Shown here: in pieces, positions 47,744 through 59,580 of the stretch | How positions within the stretch are numbered: position 1 is the stretch's first letter | Layout: each line of letters begins with the position of its first letter | NCBI RefSeq assembly: GCF_025024155.1 | Contig: NW_026251742.1 | Location: 186,001-250,000, forward strand | DNA from: Gamsiella multidivaricata | Lineage: Eukaryota; Mortierellomycota; Mortierellomycetes; Mortierellales; Mortierellaceae | Length of the DNA: 64,000 nucleotides | Direction of reading: 5' to 3' | The notes under the pieces: model-generated | Seen by the model: the letters and a program-made list of their open reading frames with translations, nothing else | Told to the model about the DNA's origin: nothing | Database searches by the model: none | Translations under genes and position numbers: made by a program

Positions 47744-48190
47744 TCAAAGCGGGAGGAGTAAGAGGCTGGAGGGCAAAAGAAGTGCCACGCCATCGGTCCT
47801 ATCCATCAATGCGGTTTTCTCCGTTCATTTTATTTCATCTCAGAATACATCCATATTAGCGATTCATAACAAACCTTGCTTTTGCCACTAATTTTACATT
47901 TATTCTAATTCTTGCGACATTCTCCACTCAAGTGGCCAGTCACCATCTGTCACTTTTGTTCTCCTTGCTCAGTTGTACATATCCATCTGGTTTCGGTATC
48001 TTTAAGGCCTCTAACCCAAGCGTACGTGTTTTCGCCCCTCCAGTTGCTTTGCCATCGGCCATCGATCTTTAGCTTACCCCGAGCTTGCCTGAAATTTTCC
48101 GAATAGCAAGCATGAGATCGCCTTCTTGATATCTAGATAATTAGATAATTTATGAATGTTGTCCCGATAAGTATCATCCTTTGGGCATGA
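47744..48190. other. CDS1 3' region
   Basis: T-rich, no gene seen. No close AATAAA after the CDS1 stop; TTTATTT-like sequence at 47828 may function. An A/T-rich palindromic stretch (ATCTAGATAATTAGATAATT) occurs at 48131-48150. Confidence 0.4.
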
Positions 48191-49772
48191 TGTCAAAACT
48201 AGATTACGCTCGTTAGTGCTCCACTCACTTTTACGGGAACGCCGATGTAAGCTAGCAGACCGTCGAGCACAGCGCCGCTGCAATCCAGTCCTTATCAAAA
48301 CATTGGTCGTGTCATCAGCTTCCCTGCCCCGAGTTGCTAAAGACCGACTTACGCCATGCTCATTGTACTTTATCTCGACAATCAGCAACCCGTTTCGCAG
48401 CATTACCCATTACCAACGGTTTGAGCAGGGTCGCGTTTCTCCAGTCCAACTGAGTAGAATTTGTACGACCTATCCTGTGGCAACATCTCGATCCACTGAG
48501 CTTCTATCCGTCTCCACATTTGAGGATCTACATTCACTCGGCCTTTGACCAAAAGAAGTTCTGGTGGTGGATCAAATAGGTCCTAGACAACTGGGTTTGT
48601 AATAAGCAGCTCTATCATCGTCCTCGTCATTAGTGGATATTGTTGGGCCCACCGTCACATGCAGCGTCCTTCGTATTTCGCCAACCTATTTGGACAGATG
48701 AAGAGGTGGAAGCGTTCGTTCGAACGCTGCAGCTCACTCGCGGAATCTGAGGTAAACTCGATCGACGCATCATCGACACCATGGGCGAGATCTTTCCGAA
48801 CGTTACGGTGCTGGAGCTCCTTGGCGAGATCGAACTGGAAGGCGATCCTCCTGAACGGAATAGAACCGCACGTGGATGTAAGGATCAATTACGTTCGATA
48901 TTTACTGGGCCTCATGTCGCTAGCGGCACAAAAAGAGTCAACAATTGTCGTGGATGATACTGCCGCAAGTATGATTCCAGTGGTATTAGGATGCAGACCT
49001 CGTACGCCTGTTGTTCAGGAGACCATGGAGCGACATGCTAGGAAACTCGAAGGATTGTATCTTTCCTATGGTGGTATGAGCAGAGAGGTTATGTTACCTT
49101 CGCTTCCAGAGTGTACATCGGCGTCCTCGGCATCCTCTTCGTTGTTGCCTCTGTTGCCTCCCTCAAGACACTCCTTCACATCTCAGCTGTCCTCGTTGAC
49201 CACAATCGACAACTAAGCACAGGGACAGAAGAGGGGCCGTATCAATTATCGATTGCGATTACTAACCACTCGCGCTTATCGCTTCAGGAACCAGCTCATT
49301 ATTCTATAACCGCCACATATCACAGTCTGAATTGTAAATCTTTTCATTGGAAATATGCATGCAGCTGCATATCTCGACGCGTACCGCGACACACTAGGAT
49401 GAATCCCCCGTGAGTAGGACTGTCGATTTTTCTATGCCCTTCCACCATGTGGTACTAAAGATGATGCTTGTTCGTTCATGGTGCTGTCGTTCCTTTCTGA
49501 GAAAAACAGACATTACGCTCCATCTTCAAAAGAACACGAATCAGGCACCAGGCCAGGTTAAACTACCCCTGAGCAAGGTCATTGATCTCACCGAAGCGGA
49601 TTATACATCTCAATTTACGACGAAGGCGCACAGCCCTGCGTTACAAGGAGAGGTTTCAACTTTCTCGCTGCATACAACAGCCCCTTTTGTTTTCCACTTC
49701 GCTCTGAAAGACTCGACCTCGACCTGCGATCATTTTCAGCAAAGGGTTCGAAGGACGCTGCTGGACAATTAG
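48191..49772 (+). pseudogene. frame-scrambled coding stretch, unassigned
   Basis: Protein-like text switches frame repeatedly. One frame has IWTDEEVEAFVRTLQLTRGI, an in-frame TGA near 48747, then TMGEIFPNVTVLELLGEIEL. A second frame has VDVRINYVRYLLGLMSLAA and VVQETMERHARKLEGLYLSY (to about 49075). A third has WWYEQRGYVTFASRVYIGVL followed by a strongly hydrophobic LGILFVVASVASL segment (to about 49240). A last piece, 49545-49771, reads VKLPLSKVIDLTEADYTSQF and ends with a stop just before RIM13. I could not connect these by GT-AG introns in phase. Either a real multi-intron membrane protein gene whose splice sites I failed to find, or a frameshifted relic. Family not recognised. Confidence 0.35.
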
Positions 49773-49823
49773 GTGATTGAGCGCAAAGGAGCGCAAAGCA
49801 AGGCGTCTGCAATATCAAGTTCT

Positions 49824-52800
49824 ATGGACTCATTTCCCTTCTCAGGAACACCCGAAACTCCAGGCTGCGAACCAGACCTGTCTCCTATCGACATTGCCTC
49901 GGGAAACCGCCCTCAGAATGGAACCAAAGAAGAATTGGCATCGCTGTCGAATCTCTATGCGGAAGCATATCCGCTTGCCCTTCAGGCTGTTCAAGAGGAT
50001 GCCAATGGGGATCATCATACAGCCCGGCTACTCTACTGCGAAGTCTGCGAGGTAACTTGAGAGACTTTCACATAAATGCATCAAAAGGGATTCCCAGAGA
50101 TGGAGAACAACAATTGACATGACCTTCAAATGCTGTATATAGCTTCTCACCAAAATTTTGACCTGTACGTTTCGATTTCAGGACGGCAATTGAGTTTTTC
50201 TCGATTCCAATTAGTGCCGTAGATATTAACCAGGTTGCTGATAATCGTGTCGTACAGTGTTGCCAGCAGGAGACGAACGCGACCTTGTGGTCAGGAAGTG
50301 CGGCCTGTACACAAGACGGGCGGAGGATATTTGGGAGTCGAGGAGCGCCAGCACAGCGCCGGCCAAAAACATCAAGCAGTTACCAGAATACGAGCGACTC
50401 GCACAGGAGGCTCAGGTAACTTTGGGCACACTTGAGGTTTCTGTTCAGTGGTCAGTAAAGACAACATGGATGGCCCCATTGACAACCTTCTGTTATCATG
50501 ACTTGGTTTGATAAAACGTAGTTTGCGCTTGAACAAGCGGTTGCGGAGCACGAGAAGCAACATGAACAAGGCGCACTCGAATTTTACACGGACTCTGCGG
50601 ATCTGTTTTTGCAGGCATGGAAAAGTATGGGCAGACAGTTTTTCTTTCCATTTCTTTGTGATGTATTGCTATCAGATCGAGAGAATATGTCTCACCAGAC
50701 ATTGTAATGCTGCACTCTTAGGTGCCCCCGAGGGGTCCGTTAAGGAGACGCTGAAGCAAAGACTGAGCAATGTCATGAATAGGGCAGAGGATCTCAAGGG
50801 TGTTCCAGTCAACTCTATTCCATTGCTGAGTAAGGTCTTATCGTCGTGCTGTATGCGTGCCGGAATGATGTTGATGAGATAACAGACCCAACCAAGACTC
50901 ATCCATCTTTACAAAAAAAAATATGAATAGAGGTCAAATCAAGATCGACCCCTGTCATCTCAGGACCTTCAAATCTAACACCACAGGAACTCCATGTCCT
51001 CAGGACGACGATGGTAATCAACAACAAGAAATATCACCCTTGGAGCGATGAGGATGTGAAGGACCTGCTCCGAGAGAAGGGTCCCTTTACGGATCCAGAT
51101 GGGATGCTCGCGTTGTCGAACAAACAGATCGCGAAGTTTGGATCCTGGAAACGTGTTTCGGAGATCATGGAGAATCCAAAGATGATCTGCTTGATTTCGA
51201 GCACCAGCATCGTCCAGGATATTGTCACAGACTGTTCATTCGTCGCCAGTTTGTGTGTCAGTGCGAGCTATGAGAGACGATGGAAGAAGCAGGTATAGTC
51301 ACGGCTCTGCAGCCTTAGTTTTACGCTTGTATAGTTTATCACAAAGCTGATGTTTACTAACCCAATGCCTTTACTCATTGCCAGCTAATTCGAGCATGTA
51401 TATACCCTAAAAATAAGTTTGGCGAGCCCTGTTACAACCCCAATGGGAAATACCTCGTCAAGCTTATATTCAACGGCATCGCTCGGCGTGTCGGTAAGCA
51501 GCTGTCGCAACTCTCTTCTCAGATATTTCAATGGAACGAATAGCTGCAATTGACACTTACTCTCACATGTATGCCTTAATAGTTGTTGACGACTATCTGC
51601 CTGTCTCGAAATCTGACACGCTGATGTGTACATTTTCAACAAACAAGAACGAGCTCTGGCCCAGCATTATCGAAAAGGCATACATGAAGCTGATGGGAGG
51701 CTACGACTTTCCTGGATCAAATTCTGGCATCGACTTATAGTAAGCGCTCAGATAGACATGGATATCTTGTTTGCAAGAGCATGAATTGCCAGGCTAGACT
51801 AACATCATCACTATGTCTTCTTGATCGATAGTGCGTTAACGGGATGGATTCCGGAACATATTTTTATTAAAGAGTCGAATTTTGATAGCGAAAAGCAATG
51901 GGAACGAATGATGACAGGCCAGCACAATGGTAATTTAGGATATTGATCTGAACATACACCGCATGCCTTCTGTTGAGACTAGGGTCTAACTGTCACCTTT
52001 TTTACAACTCCACTAGGTGTCGCACTAGTAACCATTGCAACAGGACACATGCCGGATGAAGAGGCTGATCGACTGGGACTTGTACCTACACACGCCTATG
52101 CAGTCCTGGATCTCAAAGAAGTCCAGGGTTTACGACTACTGCAGGTCAAGAATCCCTGGAGTCATAAGCGCTGGAAGGGTCCCTTCAGTCATTTGGATGC
52201 AGATCATTGGACAGATGAGCTAAAGAAGGACCTGAACTTTGATCAGTTTGCAGCACTCAAGAATGACGACGGTATCTTTTGGATCGATTACGAGTCCGTC
52301 TGCTCAACGTTTGATACCATTCACATCAACTGGAACCTCGAAACGTTGAATCATCGTGCGGTGATCCACGCGTAAGTAAAGCAAGTATACTGTAAAAAGA
52401 GGATCGGATGACAACGACGTAGTGCTCGATATGCTAACATCATGTGCGTCCGCATACGGCCCAAATAGGCCATGGCCATGCAACTACGGACCAAAACGAG
52501 ATAATTTTAACCTTGGATACAACCCGCAATTCACACTTGCGACTAATGTCAAGGGCTCGCGACCATGCGGGATCTGGCTGTTGCTATCGAAGCACATCAC
52601 CAAGACTGAAGAGAACAGGGACTTTATCACCCTTCATGTCTTTGATGTCCAGAAACAGCCGCAGAACCAGGTTTTACCGTTCAGTCCTACGACCCCACTC
52701 TCCGCCATATCCGCGGCGACATCTGGTTCCATGGCTCCAGGGTCATTATCGACGAGAAGTAGCGGCACAAGAATTTATTATGAGGGCAATTCAATGATCA

Positions 52801-54510
52801 AGGGCATGTATGTGAACAGCCCGCATATCTTGGTCCGATTCGAGGTTCCTCCAGGACAGAATGAGTACACGATTGTGTTGTCGCAACATATTAAGACCAG
52901 GGATTTGCACTTCACGCTGAGGGCGTATGCTATCTGCGAATTTGAACTCCGAGAGATACCCAGTAAATACGCCATCGAGAAGAAGGTATGCAGCATCGAT
53001 CCTTTAAAGAGAGTTTCTACTCAATAAGATTGTATGGGATGGCTAACAGCATTTGAATACCTTTGTGTTGTTTGCGAGTAGATTGAGGATGGATGGACAG
53101 AGGAATCTGCAGGAGGCAGCAGTTATAATGCAGGATTTTTAAACAATCCACAATATCGGCTTGTGGTACCAGTACTCCCTGCACCTCAGACGACAACGTC
53201 TGTACTCTTCATGCTGGAGGCGCCGAAGGACTTTGCGGCGCATGTACAGCTGGTCAACTCTCAGGGCAAGCGTGTACCATGGTGCGTCCGATCCGAAGAG
53301 ACTGTATCCAATGTTGGGCGGATGTGTTGACAGGATTACTGACCAGGTTTTTTTTTTTTTTTTTCTGGGTTTCGGTAGCGTGTGGACAAAGGATATTATT
53401 GCTCAGTCTGGAGAATATCGACATGGGTTTTGCTACTGTGAAGCGAATGACCTGAGACGTAAGCTACATGAACAGGGTATTTTGGCGCTGAAGGGCTGAA
53501 GGTGTATATTATGAGATGCTGACAATGTCTCGCACTTTCACTTAGCCGGTCAATATACAATTGTGGTCTCAACATTTGAACCCGGTCAAATCGGAAAATA
53601 CAAGCTGACGATGCAGTCGCATATCGAGCTATCGCTAACACCGATTCCTGTCGAAGGAGCTGTAAATCAAACGCAATATCCATGAGATTCCATTTTATTG
53701 GCATTGTGGATCAGTACTCAGGTCAGATTAAGCACCTAACACTTCGATTATTTTCATTGTTTCTTTTTTTAGGGCATGTTCAAAAAGATATTAAGGGGGG
53801 AGTGGATACAGGGCGTGAACGCGATGGGCTGGGATCACCACCAGAGTCTGAGCTACGCAAAGAACCCGCACTTCCTGGTGCCCATCACGGAAATGACCAC
53901 CTTCATGTAAGTAACCGGAAACTCGCGTCTCTTTTTTTACAAAAAGGGTCTGTTCATGGTAGCATACTGACTCAATACTATTTCCTTGTTCTCGAATCGC
54001 AGGGTGCGACTACAGACACCTGAGATGACGAATTCTATGCCGAAGATCAATGTTACTATTTTTGAGCGACTGGACGAAGGCGTTCTTGGTCGGGAGGTGT
54101 GTTCATCTGGCCCCTATATGGCTGTGTCACAAGGTGTTGCTACAGAGCCCATTACGCTGTTGCCGAACCAGTATGGCTATCTGGTAGTAGTTTCAACCTT
54201 GGAATCAGGGCTGGCTGGTAAATTTGTGCTCTATGCGTATAGCGATCGAGCCTTAGATATAGAAGCTGGCGGAGGTGCACCGACGACGATCAATGTGAGC
54301 GGGTCTTCGATAGGATCGATGTTGCTGTCAACTTCCGCAGGCGGTGGGTACTACTCTTCGGCCCCATCGTCACCCTATCCTGCAGGCGGTGGCAGTAGTG
54401 GTTATGCTAATAATCGACCATCCGCGAGGTTTAGAAGGCAGTTTGGATCGATGTCGGGGCCTGGACAGGGCACTAACGGTGGAAATGGAGGACTCTTGTC
54501 TCCCCCCTAG
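49824..54510 (+). CDS. RIM13: RIM13/PalB-type calpain-like protease
   Basis: Sixteen exons join in phase to 1084 residues: 49824-50051, 50143-50164, 50258-50415, 50522-50624, 50722-50829, 50931-51292, 51385-51493, 51583-51739, 51832-51929, 52017-52371, 52469-52985, 53082-53281, 53379-53458, 53546-53661, 53773-53906 and 54003-54510. The N-terminus has two MIT-like helical stretches (AYPLALQAVQEDANGDHHTA; FALEQAVAEHEKQHEQGALE). The catalytic domain has Cys308 (TDCSFVASLCVS), His474 (LVPTHAYAVLD) and Asn494 (QVKNPWSHKRW). Beta-rich calpain C2-like domains follow, ending in a Gly/Ser-rich tail. PalB/Rim13 works with Rim20/PalA and ESCRT-III to cleave the pH regulator Rim101/PacC in alkaline signalling. 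Longer than Aspergillus PalB because of linker segments. Calpain-7 is the animal counterpart. Confidence 0.93.
50143..50164 (+). other. 22-nt microexon of RIM13
   Basis: A TATATAG acceptor and a GTACGT donor bracket 22 nt. It is the only way I found to join exon 1 (phase 0) to exon 3 (phase 1); it adds LLTKILT, continuing the MIT helix. Confidence 0.65.
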
Positions 54511-57417
54511 TTCGCTTGAGGATAAAAGCTAAATACGGACATAAAGCATGCATAAACATACGCATGGTTGTAATTGAAAGTCGTGTTTTTTTTTTTTTTT
54601 TTTTTGCTTCCTTTCATGGTATATAGAGAGCGCGAGAACAAAACTGGTGCTATTCTTTGGCCTTGAAGGCAGAGGCGAGAAGATACATTTGGGATTAATT
54701 GAGCACTGTAGAAGCGTTCTCCCCCTTCTAATCAGGACTTGTTGGTATTCCTGCATAGCCACCGAATGGATGTTCGATATAGTCATCACCGTGTCCATCC
54801 TTAAAAGTCTCAAGCCCATCGCGGACAGCCAGGTGCGAAGATAAAGAAGGAGAAAATGAGAGCGAGAGGTTGAAAGGCAGTTGAGCCGCAGAGACGGTGA
54901 TAGTCGACGCTACAACTAAGGGTAGGGACAGGATGGTCTTGTAACGCAGCTGATGTGGAGCTTGATCTCGTGGATGAGGGATTGACTTTTTGAGGTGAAA
55001 AGGGTTCCAAACAAAGTGGAAGGAGTGTTGACAAGGACGGTTCTTTTTCATTTGGGTACAGGTGCTTTTGGTCAATGCGTTCCTTCTACCCTTATTTTTA
55101 TGCGGACCAGGAGGAGGTTGAAGTTGGGATGTATGAAGGGCACATCCAGCATGCAAGTGAAGTAGAATAAGTTTGACACAATGGTCCGCAGAATGCTGGT
55201 AAAGAAGGTTATAACCTAGTAGTTGACTCAGATAATGGCGTCTCGCGTATCTGCTCCAAAAAGCGATCTCATCGGTCGTCTTTACTTCCTGTCCCCATTC
55301 TGTTGAAAGCTTCTTTTGGATAGAGGTCCAAAGCAAAAAAGTAGAGTCGCTTGGGCGCAGTCGAATCGCGACTAGAGGCGTATTATCCCACATCGCCATA
55401 TTGCAGTCCCTGTCTATTCTCGTTTCTGCCTCGCCCGACTTGTCTGAGAATCCGGAAAGGCCTTTTTTAGGGAGGTTTGTTCTTGATTTTGCTTGTTTCC
55501 AGGTAGGCCTGGCCACAGGTATGCTGCGCGGGCATCGTTCGGCGGGGACAAAGAAGCTGGTCTGACAGCAGCGGACTGTGTCTGCCACACAGAAGAGACC
55601 TAAACTTTATTTCAATCGAGGTTACACGTAAAAGGCTCATGCCTTCTTGTCTCTGCTCCGCCTACACAGCGACCCTATGAACACAAGCCGCCGCCTAGGA
55701 TATGCCACAGGTACTTTGATGGCCCGCAAAGCGTTGTTTTCTGCTCGAGATTGCTCGTTCGCGGGCTCTTACTCGAGTCTTCTGCGCTGTTGTCGTTGTC
55801 ATTGTCGTTGTCGTTGTCTTGCCTTGTCTTGTCTTTCTTGCCTTGGTTTTACTGTCGGAATGATCTACTTGGCAACGAACCACATGTGGCGGCCCCATTG
55901 CCTCTGACTTAAAGGGTCTCTGGCGACAAGGCCATTTTTACCTTTCTCCTGTCGGCTGCATTTTTTTACTAGAAAAACAGAATAACAGAAAGACAAAGAC
56001 ACCTCCAAAGCAACATGAATAATAAGAGCATTAACAATGGCGACAGCGGTGGCAGCAACAGGGGTGACGATAACAAGGGTATCAACAGGGCGGCAATACG
56101 GCACCAAGGGCGACGGCCATGGCTGCGACAGGACCAACGACAGCAGAACCGCATCAAGACCATCGACAAGCGCACATCAGTAAGAGCGAGGTTCAGTCGA
56201 TCAGAGTCAAACACCATGCGGTCCAGCGACAAGTACGCCAGGAACAACAACACTCCCACCACCTATAAGTACTGCCTTTGCATCCCGAAAGGGCTTTCCA
56301 TACTTTACGTAAAGAAGAAAAAGATCGATAATAACCCTATACAAACACCATCCCCATGGCCAGTGAGAGGATGGCAGCAGGAAGCAAGGTGCTTGCTGAA
56401 ATATCGACCGCAGTCGACTTCTGAAGCCGAGGAGGTGATGCTGGCGCTTGGCACTTACGACATAGATGGCAATGCGGGCGGCACGAGATGTATTGCTATG
56501 ATGAAATCGACAAAGTGGACGCGTCCGAGGCGCATTGGTTCGGGTAACTCTGCTGGATAACCAGTGCACGAATACAATTCGGCAGGACTAATTCTGTCGG
56601 GTGGTTTTAACAAAGGAGCTGGTCAGCTTATGTTCGTGCAACCGATGCATTCGCCCATGATTCACATAAAGGCCTATCTCCTTTTCCTGTGGTTTACAGC
56701 CACCGCCATCCGAACCACTTGTCTCTTCGATTCTGGAGTCTTCATCTTTCTCTTTGTCTTCCGCTTCAATTTTACAATGATAACATACGCAGTAACACCT
56801 TGAGTTGCTTGGAAAGGCTCTTTGCTTGTATACACAATGATTGTTGCAGCTATCGTGCTTTCAGTATTCTCGTCTTCAATCCTGATAGTCTCTTCCCTGG
56901 CGACGGGACCATTTCTTCCAGAAGGTATGAACAACCGCGGTAGTCCCACACAAAGCTAGTCATCATCATCACCATCATATCTGCGACTCAGCAAGCGCAG
57001 GAAAAGGTGGCTGGATGTGGGCGATCCGGTCGAGCTGTAGGACTTTTATCGGACAGAAACATGATTCTCAGTTCTCATGCTCTTCGCATCCAAGCGACAA
57101 AAACAACTGTGCCTTTACCCATACACTGTCTGTCAATGTGCATGTATGCAGATACAAACCAATACTCTCACCTCAGATAAACAGATAGGTCTATCACTTT
57201 TTACCCCCTGTCCAGAAACCCAATTGCCCTGATCGTTCTGCGACAAAAATAAAATAAAAAAGATAACGGCAACGGGGATCATTCATATATCTGGCGAACT
57301 AGGGAACATCATGAGCTGCATCTCTTACTACTGTATTTTCAATTTTTTAATTGCTATCATTGCACCAAGGAGACCAAGCATTATTTATAGGGTGTTTGGC
57401 AGGACTCTCAGGCTGAC
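54511..57417. other. gene-poor region, 2.9 kb
   Basis: Holds the RIM13 3' end, a T24 run at 54583-54605, one long minus-strand ORF (separate entry), and short overlapping ORFs at 55.6-56.9 kb on both strands without domain signals. Those at 56015-56560 run through AACAATA/GCGACAG-type low-complexity sequence. It ends in the 3' region of the minus-strand fucosyltransferase-like gene. Confidence 0.45.
54728..55588 (-). CDS. hypothetical ORF, 286 codons
   Basis: An uninterrupted minus-strand frame that is long for this base composition. ATGs occur at the first codon and internally (MAMWDNTPLVAIRLRPSDST). The first part reads like a folded protein (LLWTSIQKKLSTEWGQEVKT, FWSRYARRHYLSQLLGYNLL); the middle is His/Pro/Lys-rich without clear order; the end GLETFKDGHGDDYIEHPFGG is protein-like. 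No membrane segment or known motif is clear. It may be a real lineage-specific gene, an exon pair with a retained intron, or chance. Confidence 0.35.
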   Translation of the reverse strand: MADTVRCCQTSFFVPAERCPRSIPVARPTWKQAKSRTNLPKKGLSGFSDKSGEAETRIDRDCNMAMWDNTPLVAIRLRPSDSTFLLWTSIQKKLSTEWGQEVKTTDEIAFWSRYARRHYLSQLLGYNLLYQHSADHCVKLILLHLHAGCALHTSQLQPPPGPHKNKGRRNALTKSTCTQMKKNRPCQHSFHFVWNPFHLKKSIPHPRDQAPHQLRYKTILSLPLVVASTITVSAAQLPFNLSLSFSPSLSSHLAVRDGLETFKDGHGDDYIEHPFGGYAGIPTSPD

Positions 57418-59580
57418 TCACATAAATACAGCTTTGCGTCCATACCAATCCTCCTGTCGATGTGCCCCCAGTCTCGAGGATGCGCTCGTCCGCACTCCTA
57501 GAAATACTTGCGCCTGTGCCATAAACATCTGGTCCATCATCATCGGGCCAAAAGCTCCCATTCGCTCGCGTGTGCCTATAGCCTTATGATCGAGGACATG
57601 CCAGCCCAGTGCCCTAAACTCTGTCAACTCCTCAGGTCGGTCCTCGTCCGTCGAGACGAATACGGGCAGGCCGCGGAGGGAAGGGTTTGCAACGAGGATA
57701 TCGTGTAGTGTTGAGGCCAGTTCTTGAGTGGTCGGGAGACAGGATTGGAGGGCGTACTGGAAGTGCTGTTGACAGAACTCGATATACTCTCCTCGTCTGG
57801 CGTGAATGGAAATATATGGTCTAGTGGTAGTTGGATTATTGTTGTTGTTGGCATGGAAATCGGTGCCAGCGGGATGGGCGTCGCGGTAAAGGTCAGTGTT
57901 AGGCGCTATAGCACTGCTGACGAGATCGCCATTGTAAAAGTCTTTGACATCGTCGTTCTGAATCTTTGCTCGATGGTGTTGTTGATACTGCGTGCTTCTT
58001 TCGCTCAACTGATAGACCGTTCTCTGGAAATGCTTTCCCACGTCCGGCGTGAAATAAAAGTACCGCCCATACAGATTCCAATCCTCCTTCTTGGGTACCA
58101 CCATGTTGTACGCGTTCGTAATGCAGAGCAGGTGCTCGCTCGCTAATTTTTTCAAGGCAGGAGCCAACTCACTGAACTCGCTGCTATTGATCTCGATATC
58201 GTCCTCAGGCTGGATCATCGACAAGTCAAACTTCCATTGCTTCAAGAACTCTTTTGCGGTGGCATCGACAGGTCGCAAGGAGCCCACACCGCAGGTGATG
58301 TGACACTGAAGAGGCTCGGCAGTCATAGGCAAACTGTCCGGTTCGCGCAGAGTTTGCAGCTCCACAACTTTTGCACCCGTAAGATACATGAATGTTTCGA
58401 GATCAAAGAAATCGGACCATGGCTGGTTTCGCTGCGAGTTATCTTGACCTGGGGAGACAGTGATCGGTGGTAGGATGAGGGTTCGGCCTAGGGATTTGGC
58501 AAGCATGATGGCGCGCACCATGCTATGGAATTGGTTCGTCATATCCGCGTCTGGCAGGTACATCATGTACTGGGTGTCCCGGCCGAGTCGGCTGCGGATG
58601 GACTGTTGCTGATGGGTCTCCTCGATCCGGGATGCGACCACATAGTTGTTTTCTAGCTCGAGGTAATCATCCTCTGAGAGCGGATCGGGGCTTTCTTTCC
58701 ATATGTCAGCATAGGCCTCTTGAGGAGTGGCTCTACCGCGACCGGCTTCCATCACAAGGTCTTCCTCTTCCATGTCTCCCTCGTTCTGTACTTTTTCATT
58801 TTCATTGTCGATTGATGTGCCTTCAGTGTCATACACCTCCTCCTCATCGTATCCTACTCCTCTCTCGTCCCCCTGTGTATCCATATCCATGCTGATCTGC
58901 TTGATGGAGTCGTCTATAATCCCTGCAGATCGATCCTGATCCTGGCTCAATAAGGGCCGTCTTCTGCGTAGTCCATACAAGGCACTCCACGTCCTCTCGG
59001 CTGAGATAGGAGGCGGATATCTCCTTTCTTGTCTTGACTCCGGCATCACCACTGTATCTTGGTCCATCAACAGCCCTTCTCCGCCAAACACCCCAGCGCC
59101 TTTCACGAGTTCTGAGGTAGCGACTTCTTGCAGCCGATTCTTTCCCTGCGCCCGTGAAGGTATTGCTTTCGTACTAGTCAGTATTAATGATGGAGGTGCC
59201 AATTTCTTGTGACGAGAACGCTGACATTGTCCCGTTGCAAAGTCGCATCCAGAGTGCTGGAAGAGAATGAAAGTGACGGATGAGAAGAAGAGGAGGAGGG
59301 CGAATAAGGAGAGGAGTTCGCGATTGCGTTTCGCGGCCTGACGCTGGTTCACGGAAGGGTGCCAATGGACCTGGAGGGATTTCCTGCTGGGCTTCTGTGC
59401 AGTGAACAGTATGGCTGTCGAGGTTGGCGACGTTGAGTGGGTAGCTTTGCTAGAAATGAGGACTGAGATTGAGGAAGGGGTGTTGGGAGGTTTTTTTAAG
59501 GACGAGTGGTAGGGCGGTGGGTTTGTGTCGTACATGGGAAGACGGTACTCTGCAGAGTCGAAGGCTTTGGGTCGCGGCAT
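57418..59580 (-). CDS. O-fucosyltransferase-like type II membrane protein
   Basis: A single exon of 720 residues, unusual in this intron-rich window. Residues 1-88 are cytosolic and carry an N-terminal NPPPYHSS motif (PPxY); residues 89-107 (LLSLFALLLFFSSVTFILF) form a signal anchor; then an acidic disordered stem and a luminal catalytic-type domain from about residue 320. That domain has MYLPDADMTNQFHSMVRAIM, LAKSLGRTLILPP, PYISIHARRGEYIEF (His593-Ala-Arg-Arg-Gly-Glu598) and FVSTDEDRPEELTEFRALGW, ending with QAQVFLGVRTSASSRL. The order N-Q-hydrophobic, H-x-R-R-G-[DE] and the late [VA]FVST-D and SS motifs are those of GDP-fucose O-fucosyltransferases (PF10250-like). Golgi or ER location is inferred. 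Acceptor unknown; fucose-containing wall polysaccharides occur in Mucoromycota. Confidence 0.8.
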   Translation of the reverse strand: MPRPKAFDSAEYRLPMYDTNPPPYHSSLKKPPNTPSSISVLISSKATHSTSPTSTAILFTAQKPSRKSLQVHWHPSVNQRQAAKRNRELLSLFALLLFFSSVTFILFQHSGCDFATGQCQRSRHKKLAPPSLILTSTKAIPSRAQGKNRLQEVATSELVKGAGVFGGEGLLMDQDTVVMPESRQERRYPPPISAERTWSALYGLRRRRPLLSQDQDRSAGIIDDSIKQISMDMDTQGDERGVGYDEEEVYDTEGTSIDNENEKVQNEGDMEEEDLVMEAGRGRATPQEAYADIWKESPDPLSEDDYLELENNYVVASRIEETHQQQSIRSRLGRDTQYMMYLPDADMTNQFHSMVRAIMLAKSLGRTLILPPITVSPGQDNSQRNQPWSDFFDLETFMYLTGAKVVELQTLREPDSLPMTAEPLQCHITCGVGSLRPVDATAKEFLKQWKFDLSMIQPEDDIEINSSEFSELAPALKKLASEHLLCITNAYNMVVPKKEDWNLYGRYFYFTPDVGKHFQRTVYQLSERSTQYQQHHRAKIQNDDVKDFYNGDLVSSAIAPNTDLYRDAHPAGTDFHANNNNNPTTTRPYISIHARRGEYIEFCQQHFQYALQSCLPTTQELASTLHDILVANPSLRGLPVFVSTDEDRPEELTEFRALGWHVLDHKAIGTRERMGAFGPMMMDQMFMAQAQVFLGVRTSASSRLGAHRQEDWYGRKAVFM

